DNA from: Nitrospirota bacterium
Lineage (GTDB): Bacteria > Nitrospirota > Nitrospiria > SBBL01 > Manganitrophaceae
Direction: 5' to 3'
Assembly (NCBI GenBank): GCA_023248505.1
Contig: JAHFEM010000034.1
Coordinates: 468-6,744, forward strand
Length of the DNA: 6,277 nt
The position numbers and the translations under genes are program-made. Position 1 is the first letter of the stretch, and every line of letters begins with the position of its first letter. The notes beneath the pieces were generated by a model. That model was not told the origin of the DNA and ran no database searches. It saw only the letters and a list, made by a program, of their open reading frames with translations. Shown here in pieces: positions 1 to 6,222 of the stretch.

Positions 1-2364
1 CCCTTCAATCGTAATCTTCTCCGCCGGATATTTCTTCAGGGTCTCGGCGAGTTCATGAAGGATCGTCACCGTTTTCTCGCCGATCTCCTTCGACCCGGTC
101 TCAAAGGCGGAGCCCATCAGGTTAAGCGAAATGGCGGAGGTCTTGTTGACGCCGAAGAGACGCTTCGAGCTGGCGTCGGAGGTTCCGTCTTGATACCGGA
201 CATGAATTTGATACTGATAAATTTCTCCTCCGTCCAAGAGTTTTCCGTTCTTTCCTTTTCCGTTCCATTCGACCCGCTTTGACGGGGCCCCTTTCCCCTC
301 GATCTCTTTAAAAACTTTTCCTCGGGGATCCAAGATGATCAGTCGCCATTCCGTGACCTCCTCCGGTTTGTCAACGAGGGTGGAGAAGGAGACCGGCCCG
401 GTCAATTTTCCTTCTTTGATTTCGACCGTCTCTTGGAGATCCTCCACCCCGAGGCGGACTTCACTCAAAGGGAGATCGACAGCGGTCCCATTGACGAACA
501 ATTGCATTCCCTCGATATGACCCGCAATCTGAACCGGGGCCCGCTCGGTCGTCGGCGCAAGCGCCACCCCCGTCTTGCCGGGACTGCCGATATGTTCGGT
601 CTGGCGGTCATACACCACGCCGAAGTTAACCTTTGCCATGAGGCCCCGGGTGACCTGAATGATTCTCGCCTCTTCGTTGGTCACTTTGGTCCCCGGCGGA
701 AGGGTTGCCTTGTTGATTTTGATCAACCGCTCGCCCGGCGCAACGCCTGGGAAATGGAAGAGACCGTTGGCGTCGGTCGTCACATAGGTTCCGTTGTCGA
801 GGGCGACGACCGCGCCGACGACCCCCTCTTCCCCGGTATCCTGCCAGCCGTTTTGATTCTGATCGAAAAAAACCTTTCCGATGATCGTCCCGAGATCGAA
901 GATCGGATCAAACGTCACCTTTACCTTCGCATCAGCCTGGTTCGAGATGAGACAGAGGTCGCAGACATCCTTCGCCACGGCGGTGTTGGCATAATCCCCC
1001 GGCTTGGCCGCCGAGCCGATCACCAACTGATAACTCAAAGTGACGTAACCCTGCTCACCTGGATCGGCGACGCCGTTTTTATTTTGATCGACCAGCGCCG
1101 GAACGGTCCCGACGTCAAAGGTGAGTGTTCTGTTTCCGGACGGATCGGCGACTTTTTGCTTGTTCAACAACGCGCTTCCCTTGATATATTTGAAATCGGG
1201 TGGAACGTGGTCCTCGATATGGACCAGAGACACATCCTTCGCGACCGTGTTCTTGATCTCCACTAGATAGGTGATGACATCGCCGACCGCCCCTTCTTTT
1301 TTATTCGCGCTCTTGGTCAGCTTGAGGACGAGTCCCTGGGTGAAGAAGATCTTCGGCTTCATGGTCACCACGATGTTATCGGTCATGTCGGTGGCGGTGA
1401 TCGTCGCCACGCCGGGAACATTGGAGCGGGCGGTCCCAACTGCGGCGCCGTTCGCGTCGGTCGGCTTGGCCGGTTTCGTGAAGAGATCCAGAGCCAGGAC
1501 CCCGTTCCGGTCGGAGGAGAAATCGACATTTTTGGCGGGCGCCGGCTGCCCCGCAACGTCACGCAAGGTCGCGGTGATCGAGCTTGCGGCGACCCCGTTG
1601 GCGAGGACGATCGCTGGATCGGCCGTGACGGTCGATTTGTCGGGATCGGCAGAAGGCTTCACCTCGACCGTGATACTGTTGGCGTCGGTCGGGATCCCAT
1701 CGGCGTCGCCCGCGGCAGCGCCCTGCAGCGCGATCGTCGGGGTCGCCGTGTCATCGACGGTCGAGACAAAATCTCCCTTTCCGAGAACCGCCGGCGCGGA
1801 CGCCGTGAATTGAACCTTCAAGTGGGTGAGACTCGTCGTGGCATTGGCCCCTAACGTCATCGTCATCACCTGGCCCGAGAGGGTGGCGCAGTATTGTCCC
1901 GCCGTTGGAGCCGGGCAATTTGATAGGAGGGCAGCGCCGCCGACTGAAACGCCGGTGGCGGTCAGGCCACTGTATCCGGCGGGGGCCGTGATCGTCACCT
2001 GGTTGATCCCAGTGTCCGATCCCCCAATCGTCGGAAGAAGATCGTATACAAAGAGATTCCCGACACTCTTCACCGCCACGGCATTGGGATTGATCTCCGC
2101 CAGGAGGGAAGTCACGGCGTTGCCGACCGCGCCGGTTCGATTGAGCGTGACGGTGGCGTTGGTCATATTCAGGGGGGTCGCCCCGGAAGATCCCGTGGCC
2201 GAGTTCTGAATCGTTTGTCCAAAGATTTCAGACGGCGTCCCGAGAGAGATCAGAAAGAGAAAGCCCGCAAACAACCGCAGAAGGAAAAGCAAAACCCTCC
2301 GGCCGCCGGAAGATTCTCTGGCCGCCTGCTCGCTCATGATTGTCTTATGAAATCCTTTCCTCAT
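1..2364 (-). CDS. Large exported multidomain surface protein (Big_1-like, DUF11, SdrD_B, FlgD-like, OmpA start), 3' end outside window
   Basis: I translated this frame by hand from 2364 to base 1: 788 codons with no stop, so the gene continues past the left edge. Residues about 24-50 form a signal peptide (basic RR, then a long Leu/Phe core). Residues 50-235 are a beta-rich Thr/Ala/Gly region with a close Cys pair (150, 159). Residues 236-340 resemble an invasin-type Ig domain (Big_1). Residues 346-480 are a DUF11 domain (VGDVITYLVEIKN) with a CDLC motif at 468-471. Residues 490-585 are SdrD_B/Cna-B-like, with the calcium-loop motif DQNQNGWQDTGEEG at 501-514. Residues 665-738 resemble a FlgD-type Ig fold. 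From 760 on, LHELAETLKKYP...ITIEG matches the opening of an OmpA C-terminal peptidoglycan-binding domain. Inferred role: an outer-membrane or periplasm-anchored surface protein. It starts 5 bases after the preceding stop, so translational coupling is likely; an in-frame ATG at 2337 is an alternative start. Domain names are from pattern recognition. Confidence 0.9.
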   Translation of the reverse strand, partial: MRKGFHKTIMSEQAARESSGGRRVLLFLLRLFAGFLFLISLGTPSEIFGQTIQNSATGSSGATPLNMTNATVTLNRTGAVGNAVTSLLAEINPNAVAVKSVGNLFVYDLLPTIGGSDTGINQVTITAPAGYSGLTATGVSVGGAALLSNCPAPTAGQYCATLSGQVMTMTLGANATTSLTHLKVQFTASAPAVLGKGDFVSTVDDTATPTIALQGAAAGDADGIPTDANSITVEVKPSADPDKSTVTADPAIVLANGVAASSITATLRDVAGQPAPAKNVDFSSDRNGVLALDLFTKPAKPTDANGAAVGTARSNVPGVATITATDMTDNIVVTMKPKIFFTQGLVLKLTKSANKKEGAVGDVITYLVEIKNTVAKDVSLVHIEDHVPPDFKYIKGSALLNKQKVADPSGNRTLTFDVGTVPALVDQNKNGVADPGEQGYVTLSYQLVIGSAAKPGDYANTAVAKDVCDLCLISNQADAKVKVTFDPIFDLGTIIGKVFFDQNQNGWQDTGEEGVVGAVVALDNGTYVTTDANGLFHFPGVAPGERLIKINKATLPPGTKVTNEEARIIQVTRGLMAKVNFGVVYDRQTEHIGSPGKTGVALAPTTERAPVQIAGHIEGMQLFVNGTAVDLPLSEVRLGVEDLQETVEIKEGKLTGPVSFSTLVDKPEEVTEWRLIILDPRGKVFKEIEGKGAPSKRVEWNGKGKNGKLLDGGEIYQYQIHVRYQDGTSDASSKRLFGVNKTSAISLNLMGSAFETGSKEIGEKTVTILHELAETLKKYPAEKITIEG

Positions 2365-2369
2365 CCTTC

Positions 2370-2975
2370 TCACTTCACCATGACCTTGAATCGAATGGCC
2401 CACAATGTATTGCCTGGAATATTCAAGACCTGATTCGCCTGACCTAAAACCGCCCCGATCGTTGCCTTATCCAGTCCCGGCGGGCCGCCGCTGTCGGTAA
2501 TGGAAGCGATGTCATCGGGCGCTCCGACCCCATCGGTCAGAGGCGTCCAGGCGCCTCCCCAGATCGCCGCGTTGTTCGATCCGGTGGGAACGGCGGTTGT
2601 TTCAATGCTGTTGGGAACGTATGTGAATTGCGCTTCGTTTAAGAGATCGGTGAGGCGGATATCGGAGGCGCTGACGGCGGTGGGGTTGTCGACATAAAGA
2701 ACAAAATAGATCTGCTGGCCGGAGGCGACATTGGATCCATTGGGCAGAACGGCGCCGGAGAGATCGCGCGCCTGCTTGATCAGCGCGAGAGTCACACTAT
2801 TCACCGTAACCGGCCCGGAAGGGACCAACCTCACGGACCCTCCTCCCGGGTCAATGGCGGTGTTGGTCGCCGCCGTCGCAAGGAAACCCATCGGCCAGAA
2901 AATCCCCAGCAGGATAAGAATGGCCGCAAGTCTGGTCGTGGAACCCCTTGCTTCTTTTAAAATCGAACTGAGCAC
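2370..2975 (-). CDS. Short secreted DUF11-like protein, paralogue of the gene before it
   Basis: From the GTG at 2975 this is 201 residues. The frame stays open up to a TTG at 3056 (228 residues), but that start has no Shine-Dalgarno, whereas the GTG has GAGG 8 bases upstream. Residues 1-36 look like a Sec signal peptide (KEAR...TTR, then a hydrophobic core ending ATAA). The mature part is one DUF11-like beta-sandwich module. Its landmarks are VTVNSVTLALIKQ (56-68), SGQQIYFVLYVDN (85-97), ASDIRLTDLLN (103-113), FTYVPNSI (117-124), LTDGV (146-150) and a terminal AIRFKVMVK. The same landmarks occur in the 214-residue protein upstream and in the C-terminal third of the 517-residue protein. It has no cysteines in the mature part and no anchor or enzymatic motif. 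The family is known for repeat modules in surface proteins; a single-domain secreted subunit is my inference. It lies 5 bases before the large OmpA-type gene. Confidence 0.85.
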   Translation of the reverse strand: MLSSILKEARGSTTRLAAILILLGIFWPMGFLATAATNTAIDPGGGSVRLVPSGPVTVNSVTLALIKQARDLSGAVLPNGSNVASGQQIYFVLYVDNPTAVSASDIRLTDLLNEAQFTYVPNSIETTAVPTGSNNAAIWGGAWTPLTDGVGAPDDIASITDSGGPPGLDKATIGAVLGQANQVLNIPGNTLWAIRFKVMVK

Positions 2976-2983
2976 CGCTGTCG

Positions 2984-2987
2984 CCTC
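2984..2987 (-). promoter_or_regulatory. Ribosome binding site deciding the GTG start at 2975
   Basis: Minus-strand GAGG sits 8 bases before GTG at 2975. The longer reading from TTG at 3056 lacks any comparable purine run and would place about 27 extra charged residues before the signal peptide. Confidence 0.5.
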
Positions 2988-3131
2988 ATTCCGCCTTCTT
3001 GCCTCGAACCTGAAATATTCCTCGCCTTGGACGGTAGAGCCTATCCGACGACGCAATTAGGTTGAGTCAGAACGGAACAAACTCTCCTCGCCCAAAGCGC
3101 AGGAAGGTTTTAATATCCGGATTGGAACGAC

Positions 3132-3776
3132 TTAGTTCTTCGTCGCCTGGAAGATAATTCCGAACGACTGATGCGCGTTGATCGCGAGTGCGGCGTTGTT
3201 TCCGGCGCCCCCGGGCCCCCCGGCGCTGATTGTGCCGGCTGAAGAACCCGCCACGTCGGTGTCCAACGCGTCGGTCAGGGCGATTCCGGAGACCCCGTTC
3301 GCGTCACCGAAGATCGTTGCGGCGGCCGCGGTGTCGGCCGGCGGGGTCGCGGTCTCCGTCCGTCTGATTGAAGCGGCGACATAGGTGAATCCTGTTCCGG
3401 AGGTATCGAGGACGTCGTTGAAGCGGATATCGGTGAGAATAATATCCGCTGTGTTTTTCACAAAGATCAGAAATTTGATCGTCGTCCCGGAAGGAACCGT
3501 CGCGGTTGTGGCGCTGCTGTTGCAAGCGGGGTCCGCCGGGGCGCTCGCAAGACAACTTCCACCGGTGGTGTAGACCTGCTTCACCAGTTGCAGAGCCGCG
3601 GCGTTCACCGTGACATTCCCGGAGCCGGTCAGCGTGTTGCTGCCGCCCGCGACGTTGTTGACGCTGTTGATCGCCGCGTAGGCTGCGGCCGGTCCCATCG
3701 CGGTCATAAAAATCACGACTGCCAGGCTCAATCCCGTGGCCACCGATAGGATATTTTCTCTCCAATGCTTAAACAT
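3132..3776 (-). CDS. Short secreted DUF11-like protein, first gene downstream of the riboswitch candidate
   Basis: It is 214 residues from the ATG at 3776, chosen because AGGAGG lies exactly 7 bases upstream. Residues 1-35 form a clear signal peptide (KHWREN, a hydrophobic stretch, then AAAYA). The mature protein is a single DUF11-like module: VTVNAAALQLVKQ (55-67), TVPSGTTIKFLIFVKN (93-108), LTDIRFNDVLD (114-124), GFTYVAASIRRT (129-140), LTDALDTDVA (167-176) and the terminal IIFQATKN. A Cys pair at 74 and 85 could form a disulfide after export. Composition is rich in Ala, Thr, Gly and Ser, as in many secreted beta proteins. It has no sortase, lipobox or transmembrane anchor. The frame is open further upstream to an ATG at 3947, giving 271 residues (see the separate entry). 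The next gene begins 156 bases downstream with no terminator between, so the two are probably co-transcribed. Molecular function is not recognised. Confidence 0.88.
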   Translation of the reverse strand: MFKHWRENILSVATGLSLAVVIFMTAMGPAAAYAAINSVNNVAGGSNTLTGSGNVTVNAAALQLVKQVYTTGGSCLASAPADPACNSSATTATVPSGTTIKFLIFVKNTADIILTDIRFNDVLDTSGTGFTYVAASIRRTETATPPADTAAAATIFGDANGVSGIALTDALDTDVAGSSAGTISAGGPGGAGNNAALAINAHQSFGIIFQATKN

Positions 3777-3947
3777 GGTCATTCCTCCTTTGTTTAAAGG
3801 GTCGAGGTGGATCTGCATCCTTCTCTTCCTTTTTGTTGGACTGTCCGGTACCCGTACCTTGCCTTGGATTATTTGAATGGAACTGGGATGAATCAGGCCG
3901 AAAAAAAGGGCCAGTCTCAATAAAACATTCAAGATTCGAATCTTCAT
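3777..3947 (-). other. In-frame upstream extension or leader: 57 codons with its own ribosome binding site and signal-like segment
   Basis: The frame of the 214-residue protein stays open upstream to ATG 3947. That ATG has AGGGAG (3955-3960) 7 bases upstream, so it is also a credible start. The extra 57 residues open with MKIRILNVLLRLALFFGLIH, which itself looks like a signal peptide, then turn basic and polar (KRKRR) before the second start and second signal peptide. One protein with two consecutive signal peptides would be odd. Possibilities are a translated leader that couples ribosomes into the downstream start, alternative N-termini, or chance openness with real initiation only at 3776. 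The sequence alone does not decide. Confidence 0.4.
3784..3789 (-). promoter_or_regulatory. Strong Shine-Dalgarno AGGAGG for the ATG at 3776
   Basis: Plus-strand cctcct reads AGGAGG on the minus strand, 7 bases before ATG 3776. A second ATG at 3782 is only 1 base away from it and therefore too close. This supports the short form of the secreted protein over the extended form. Confidence 0.75.
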
Positions 3948-4003
3948 TTTTTCTCTCCCTTGGGTGTGGGTGGTTGTCCATTTCTTCCGATCAAAAATAA
4001 AGA

Positions 4004-4028
4004 GCCCACCCCCGACTCAGGAGTGGGC
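4004..4028 (-). terminator. Intrinsic (rho-independent) terminator, probably the riboswitch expression platform
   Basis: On the minus strand a 9-bp stem (GCCCACTCC with GGGGTGGGC, including one T-G pair) closes a 7-base loop and is followed by TCTTTATTTTT. It lies after the aptamer-like RNA and 56 bases before the ATG at 3947, so it cannot simply end an upstream gene: the previous stop is about 500 bases away. That position is typical of a conditional terminator in a 5' leader. Bases 4071-4075 (AGTGG, the 3' side of the aptamer closing helix) are complementary to 4022-4026 (CCACT) in the terminator's 5' arm. A competing antiterminator is therefore possible, though only 5 bp. Confidence 0.8.
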
Positions 4029-4069
4029 GCATACGAAGAGAGCGAAAACATCAAACTGTCCCTCGGCAG

Positions 4070-4185
4070 ACCACTTCGGCATCCATCGTGTCGCCTTGGC
4101 CGGCGCGCTGCTTTTGCGCGCCCGGCTTTAGGTCAATGGCTTTGCAACCGATTCCTTTCGGGAGCGGCCGCTCTTATCGGGTGGT
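4070..4185 (-). promoter_or_regulatory. Putative c-di-GMP-I (GEMM) type riboswitch aptamer, divergent
   Basis: Several hallmarks of the GEMM-I fold appear in order on the minus strand. The closing helix P1 pairs ACCAC (4185-4181) with GTGGT (4074-4070). CGATAA follows. P2 is an imperfect 8-bp arm pair capped by a GAAA tetraloop (about 4168-4149). Then comes GCAAAGCC (4145-4138), the most conserved block of the family, followed by CCTAAA (4132-4127) after the expected 5-base gap. P3 is a long GC-rich hairpin (4126-4099) whose base carries AAGG (4097-4094), giving a CCTAAA/AAGG tetraloop receptor for the P2 loop. The 3' strand has GGATGCCG where the family has GGTTGCCG. Deviations: the usual GGCAAACC 5' block is replaced by GAGCGGCC, and the G-A-C before GCAAAGCC is shortened to TT. 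It may be a variant, a cGAMP-type relative or a decayed copy. Ligand identity is inferred; the adjacent terminator supports a regulatory role. Confidence 0.62.
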
Positions 4186-4210
4186 TGAGACTATTTTTAG
4201 CTAAGGGGAA

Positions 4211-4226
4211 TACAAGAGACGTGCCG
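4211..4226 (-). promoter_or_regulatory. Sigma-54-like -24/-12 promoter element upstream of the aptamer
   Basis: Minus-strand CGGCACGTCTCTTGTA resembles the sigma-54 consensus TGGCAC-N5-TTGCW. The GGCACG block and TTG are present at correct spacing, but the -12 C is T. It would start transcription near 4200, about 15 bases before the aptamer's closing helix, which fits a riboswitch leader well. The missing -12 C lowers confidence. Confidence 0.4.
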
Positions 4227-4239
4227 AAAGGCAATGGAA

Positions 4240-4260
4240 GATATACAAAGCTGATATATC
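4240..4260. repeat. Inverted repeat upstream of the sigma-54-like element
   Basis: Arms gatata (4240-4245) and tatatc (4255-4260) are perfect 6-base inverted repeats with a 9-base spacer, 14 bases upstream of the -24 element. It could be a regulator binding site or simply AT-rich chance. Confidence 0.3.
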
Positions 4261-4523
4261 TGTTTTTATTGTCCTTTGTGGTCTATACCTTACCGGGTTC
4301 TAAAGGAATCCTCTACATTTGGGTCATACGTTCTATAGGCAAATGACAAAAAGAGGTTTTGAGGAATCCAGGATTTTTAATCGATCTCTCCCGCTGTGCG
4401 CAGAATAACTCAGGAATCAAGGACTATTCACTTGGCGGGCCTTCACCCGAGGGAACATTCAAATCCGCAGATGATAATCGACTTTCTGAGGAGGGAGGAA
4501 GCGGTTCCTCTTCCGATCGGCTC
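4261..4523. other. Non-coding stretch after the 517-residue gene
   Basis: No credible gene on either strand. Plus-strand frames crossing it have no ribosome binding site and run into the aptamer or antisense to a coding region. It holds a perfect 6-bp hairpin (gaggaa-gcgg-ttcctc, 4495-4510) just after the upstream stop codon; it lacks a T-run, so it is a weak terminator candidate at best. No clear intrinsic terminator for the 517-residue gene was found, so read-through into the leader is possible. Confidence 0.5.
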
Positions 4524-6077
4524 CTATTGTTTCACCGCCTGAAATCGGATCGCGAAAATGGAACTCGCCGCGATGCTGAGGGTCCCGTTCGCCTGAGAAG
4601 GAAGGGGAATTCCGCTCGTGTTTCCGACTGTGATCCGATTGGGCGCAGGCCCTGGGCAACTCCCCGCCCCGGTGTCGCAGATTGAGGCGACATCCCCATC
4701 GACCGCGTCGGTGAGCGCCGTCCCGGTGCCGGGGGCAGTGGCATTAAAAATGGTCAAATCGGAAGCGGTATAAGGCGGTGGCGAGGTGGCCGAGGTCCGC
4801 ACCAGGCTATTGACAACGTAGCTAAAGCCGCTGGCCGTCACGTCCAGCAGGTCAGAGAAGCGGACATCGGAGGCCCCCGCTGAATAGCTATTCTTGACAT
4901 AGATCAGAAAAACAATCGTTTGACCGGAAGGGACGGTGGCGCTGGCTGGCGTTCCGTTGGTCAGGGCCAGGGGCGCGCTTCCGCCAACGAGCCAGGCCTG
5001 CTTGACCAGGTTCAATGTCACCGCCTCCTCCGCCGCGGATGTGGTGGTCGGCTCCGGATTTGTGTAGCGCCGGGCCAGGAAGTTGTCTAGAAACTCATAA
5101 GCGCCAGTCGATCCATTGTAGGCATCGATCCCGAGCATATTCGCCGCTGCGATGGAGGTGTCTGTATTGGTCAACTTCAATACCCCATCCCGATACATGT
5201 TCAGGGCGCTGCCGCGGAGGGTAAGGCGGACCCGATAGACGGTGTTCGGGGTGACCGCCTCGGCAAAGGTCCCGATCCCGGTCCAGGTTCCTGCCACATA
5301 CCTTTGGGTGACGCTCCCGTTCGTGTTGTAGCGGATATCTGTCATGTAGCCGGTCTCGTCCGCAGCGCCCGTCCCGCTCCAGCGCGCGCCGGGCCCGCAG
5401 TAGCGGTTGGCAGTGGCGCTCCCGTCAAACATGCAGTCAGCCTCCACCAGAATATCAGCCTCGGTCGGGGTAATGTCTCTACGAAGGTTGATCCGGCTCC
5501 CCGCCGTCGCGCTGTCCATCCTCACGCTCTTGCTCCCCGTCACTGCATTGGTCTGGACAGAGACGTTTCCGACCAGAACGGTCCAGCCGGTTGGAACGGC
5601 GCCGATCGCATACGACTCGAAGTCGTCATAGTAGAGATAGACATTATTTTTGTTCACTGGTCCAGCGGGGGCCGACGCGTTTCCGTAATAGATGTAATAG
5701 TTGTCGTCGCTGGCGCTGTCGGAGATATCGGTCTGCAGCTTGAACCAGACCTGCGTGCCGGCCGTGTTACACCCCTGGACATCCCGATCGAGCTGAACCC
5801 AGGCGGCTCCGTTCCACCAGAGCAGGCGCAGATCGCTGCACGTTGACTGCATCTTGCCCGCGGCAATCAGCGTGGCCGTGTCGAGTGTCTGCAAGACGCT
5901 GTAGCCGTTGTAGCGGTTGACCGGCGGGGTGGCCCCGGTGGTGAGGGTCACTTTCTGGCGATAAAAATAGGTCAGATCCCACCACTGGCCGGCCGGAGCC
6001 GCTCCCCAGCCGGGGAGCGGCCAGAGCAGAGAAAGGACCCACCCTAGAAGTAAGTATCGCCGGAATGGATGTTGCAC
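4524..6077 (-). CDS. Secreted DUF2341 / concanavalin-like jelly-roll / DUF11-like fusion protein
   Basis: It is 517 residues from the GTG at 6077, chosen because AAGGAA lies 7 bases upstream and a clean signal peptide follows (MQHPFRR, hydrophobic core, cleavage near WGA at 26). The same frame reaches an ATG at 6149 (541 residues), which has poor ribosome binding and adds an acidic stretch. Residues 32-133 are DUF2341 (WWDLTYFYRQKVTL to YYIYYGN). Residues 149-338 are a concanavalin/LamG-type jelly roll that starts YYDDFESY and ends in the NFLARRYTNPEPT linker typical of DUF2341 proteins. Residues 350-517 are a DUF11-like module homologous to the whole mature part of the two short secreted proteins downstream: LVKQ (357-360), TVPSGQTIVFLIYVKN (381-396), ASDVRFSDLLD (402-412), LTDAVDGDVAS (455-465), terminal AIRFQAVKQ. 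Six mature cysteines suggest disulfides. DUF2341/jelly-roll pairs are common in predicted glycan-binding extracellular proteins; sugar binding or adhesion is inferred. Confidence 0.9.
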   Translation of the reverse strand: MQHPFRRYLLLGWVLSLLWPLPGWGAAPAGQWWDLTYFYRQKVTLTTGATPPVNRYNGYSVLQTLDTATLIAAGKMQSTCSDLRLLWWNGAAWVQLDRDVQGCNTAGTQVWFKLQTDISDSASDDNYYIYYGNASAPAGPVNKNNVYLYYDDFESYAIGAVPTGWTVLVGNVSVQTNAVTGSKSVRMDSATAGSRINLRRDITPTEADILVEADCMFDGSATANRYCGPGARWSGTGAADETGYMTDIRYNTNGSVTQRYVAGTWTGIGTFAEAVTPNTVYRVRLTLRGSALNMYRDGVLKLTNTDTSIAAANMLGIDAYNGSTGAYEFLDNFLARRYTNPEPTTTSAAEEAVTLNLVKQAWLVGGSAPLALTNGTPASATVPSGQTIVFLIYVKNSYSAGASDVRFSDLLDVTASGFSYVVNSLVRTSATSPPPYTASDLTIFNATAPGTGTALTDAVDGDVASICDTGAGSCPGPAPNRITVGNTSGIPLPSQANGTLSIAASSIFAIRFQAVKQ

Positions 6078-6084
6078 CTGCTTG

Positions 6085-6090
6085 TTCCTT
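6085..6090 (-). promoter_or_regulatory. Shine-Dalgarno AAGGAA deciding the GTG start at 6077
   Basis: AAGGAA on the minus strand ends 7 bases before GTG 6077, and the signal peptide begins directly there. The upstream in-frame ATG at 6149 has only a distant GGA. Confidence 0.6.
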
Positions 6091-6169
6091 AAGTTAGGTT
6101 CTAAATTCCCCTCCCCAAAAAAATCACCCCGCAGGAGGCGTAAGAGCATATTTTAAGTTTCCAAGCCTT

Positions 6170-6185
6170 CGCAAATGGGATTCCA
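6170..6185 (-). promoter_or_regulatory. Sigma-54-like -24/-12 promoter upstream of the DUF2341 gene
   Basis: Minus-strand TGGAATCCCATTTGCG carries TGG at -24 and TTGC at -12 with exactly the GG-N10-GC spacing sigma-54 requires. The predicted start is near 6160, leaving a leader of about 80 bases before the GTG at 6077. An ATG start at 6149 would leave only about 10 bases, which again favours the GTG. The CAC part of the -24 box is not matched (AAT). Confidence 0.45.
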
Positions 6186-6207
6186 GGCCGAAATCTGTCC
6201 GTCGGAA

Positions 6208-6222
6208 TTAGCAAAAGGCTAA
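6208..6222. repeat. Short inverted repeat upstream of the sigma-54-like promoter
   Basis: ttagc-aaaag-gctaa is a perfect 5-base inverted repeat, 22 bases upstream of the -24 element. Beyond it (6223-6277), ctcc-gct-ggag also pairs. These could be activator sites or RNA hairpins at the end of a gene lying outside the window; nothing more can be said. Confidence 0.3.

Noticed and set aside
953..964. CxxC of the large protein as a haem c attachment site
   Set aside because: The motif CDLC is not followed by His (it reads CDLCL), so it is not a CxxCH haem-binding site.
433..1266. Plus-strand 277-codon open frame
   Set aside because: It is codon-aligned antisense to the large minus-strand gene. 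Its translation lacks domain character, while the minus strand gives recognisable SdrD_B, DUF11 and FlgD-like modules.
1396..1660. Repeated gcgtcggt/ggcggtg-like words as a tandem repeat or CRISPR
   Set aside because: They reflect common Thr, Asp and Ala codons in a beta-rich surface protein, with no regular period or spacer structure.
1271..2209. Two further plus-strand frames (180 and 127 codons)
   Set aside because: Antisense shadows of the same large gene in GC-rich coding sequence, with no ribosome binding sites and no family resemblance.
4161..4174. Palindrome gagcggccgctc as an operator or cloning-site remnant
   Set aside because: It sits inside the aptamer-like fold between P1 and P2 and is a short GC-rich palindrome; nothing else suggests vector sequence or a protein site.
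3960..4346. Plus-strand 128-codon frame with a hydrophobic tail
   Set aside because: It runs through the terminator hairpin and the aptamer-like RNA in antisense, has no Shine-Dalgarno, and has low-complexity composition. The structured RNA on the minus strand explains this stretch better.
5304..5846. Plus-strand 180-codon frame
   Set aside because: Antisense to the DUF2341/jelly-roll coding region, which has a clear protein signature on the minus strand.
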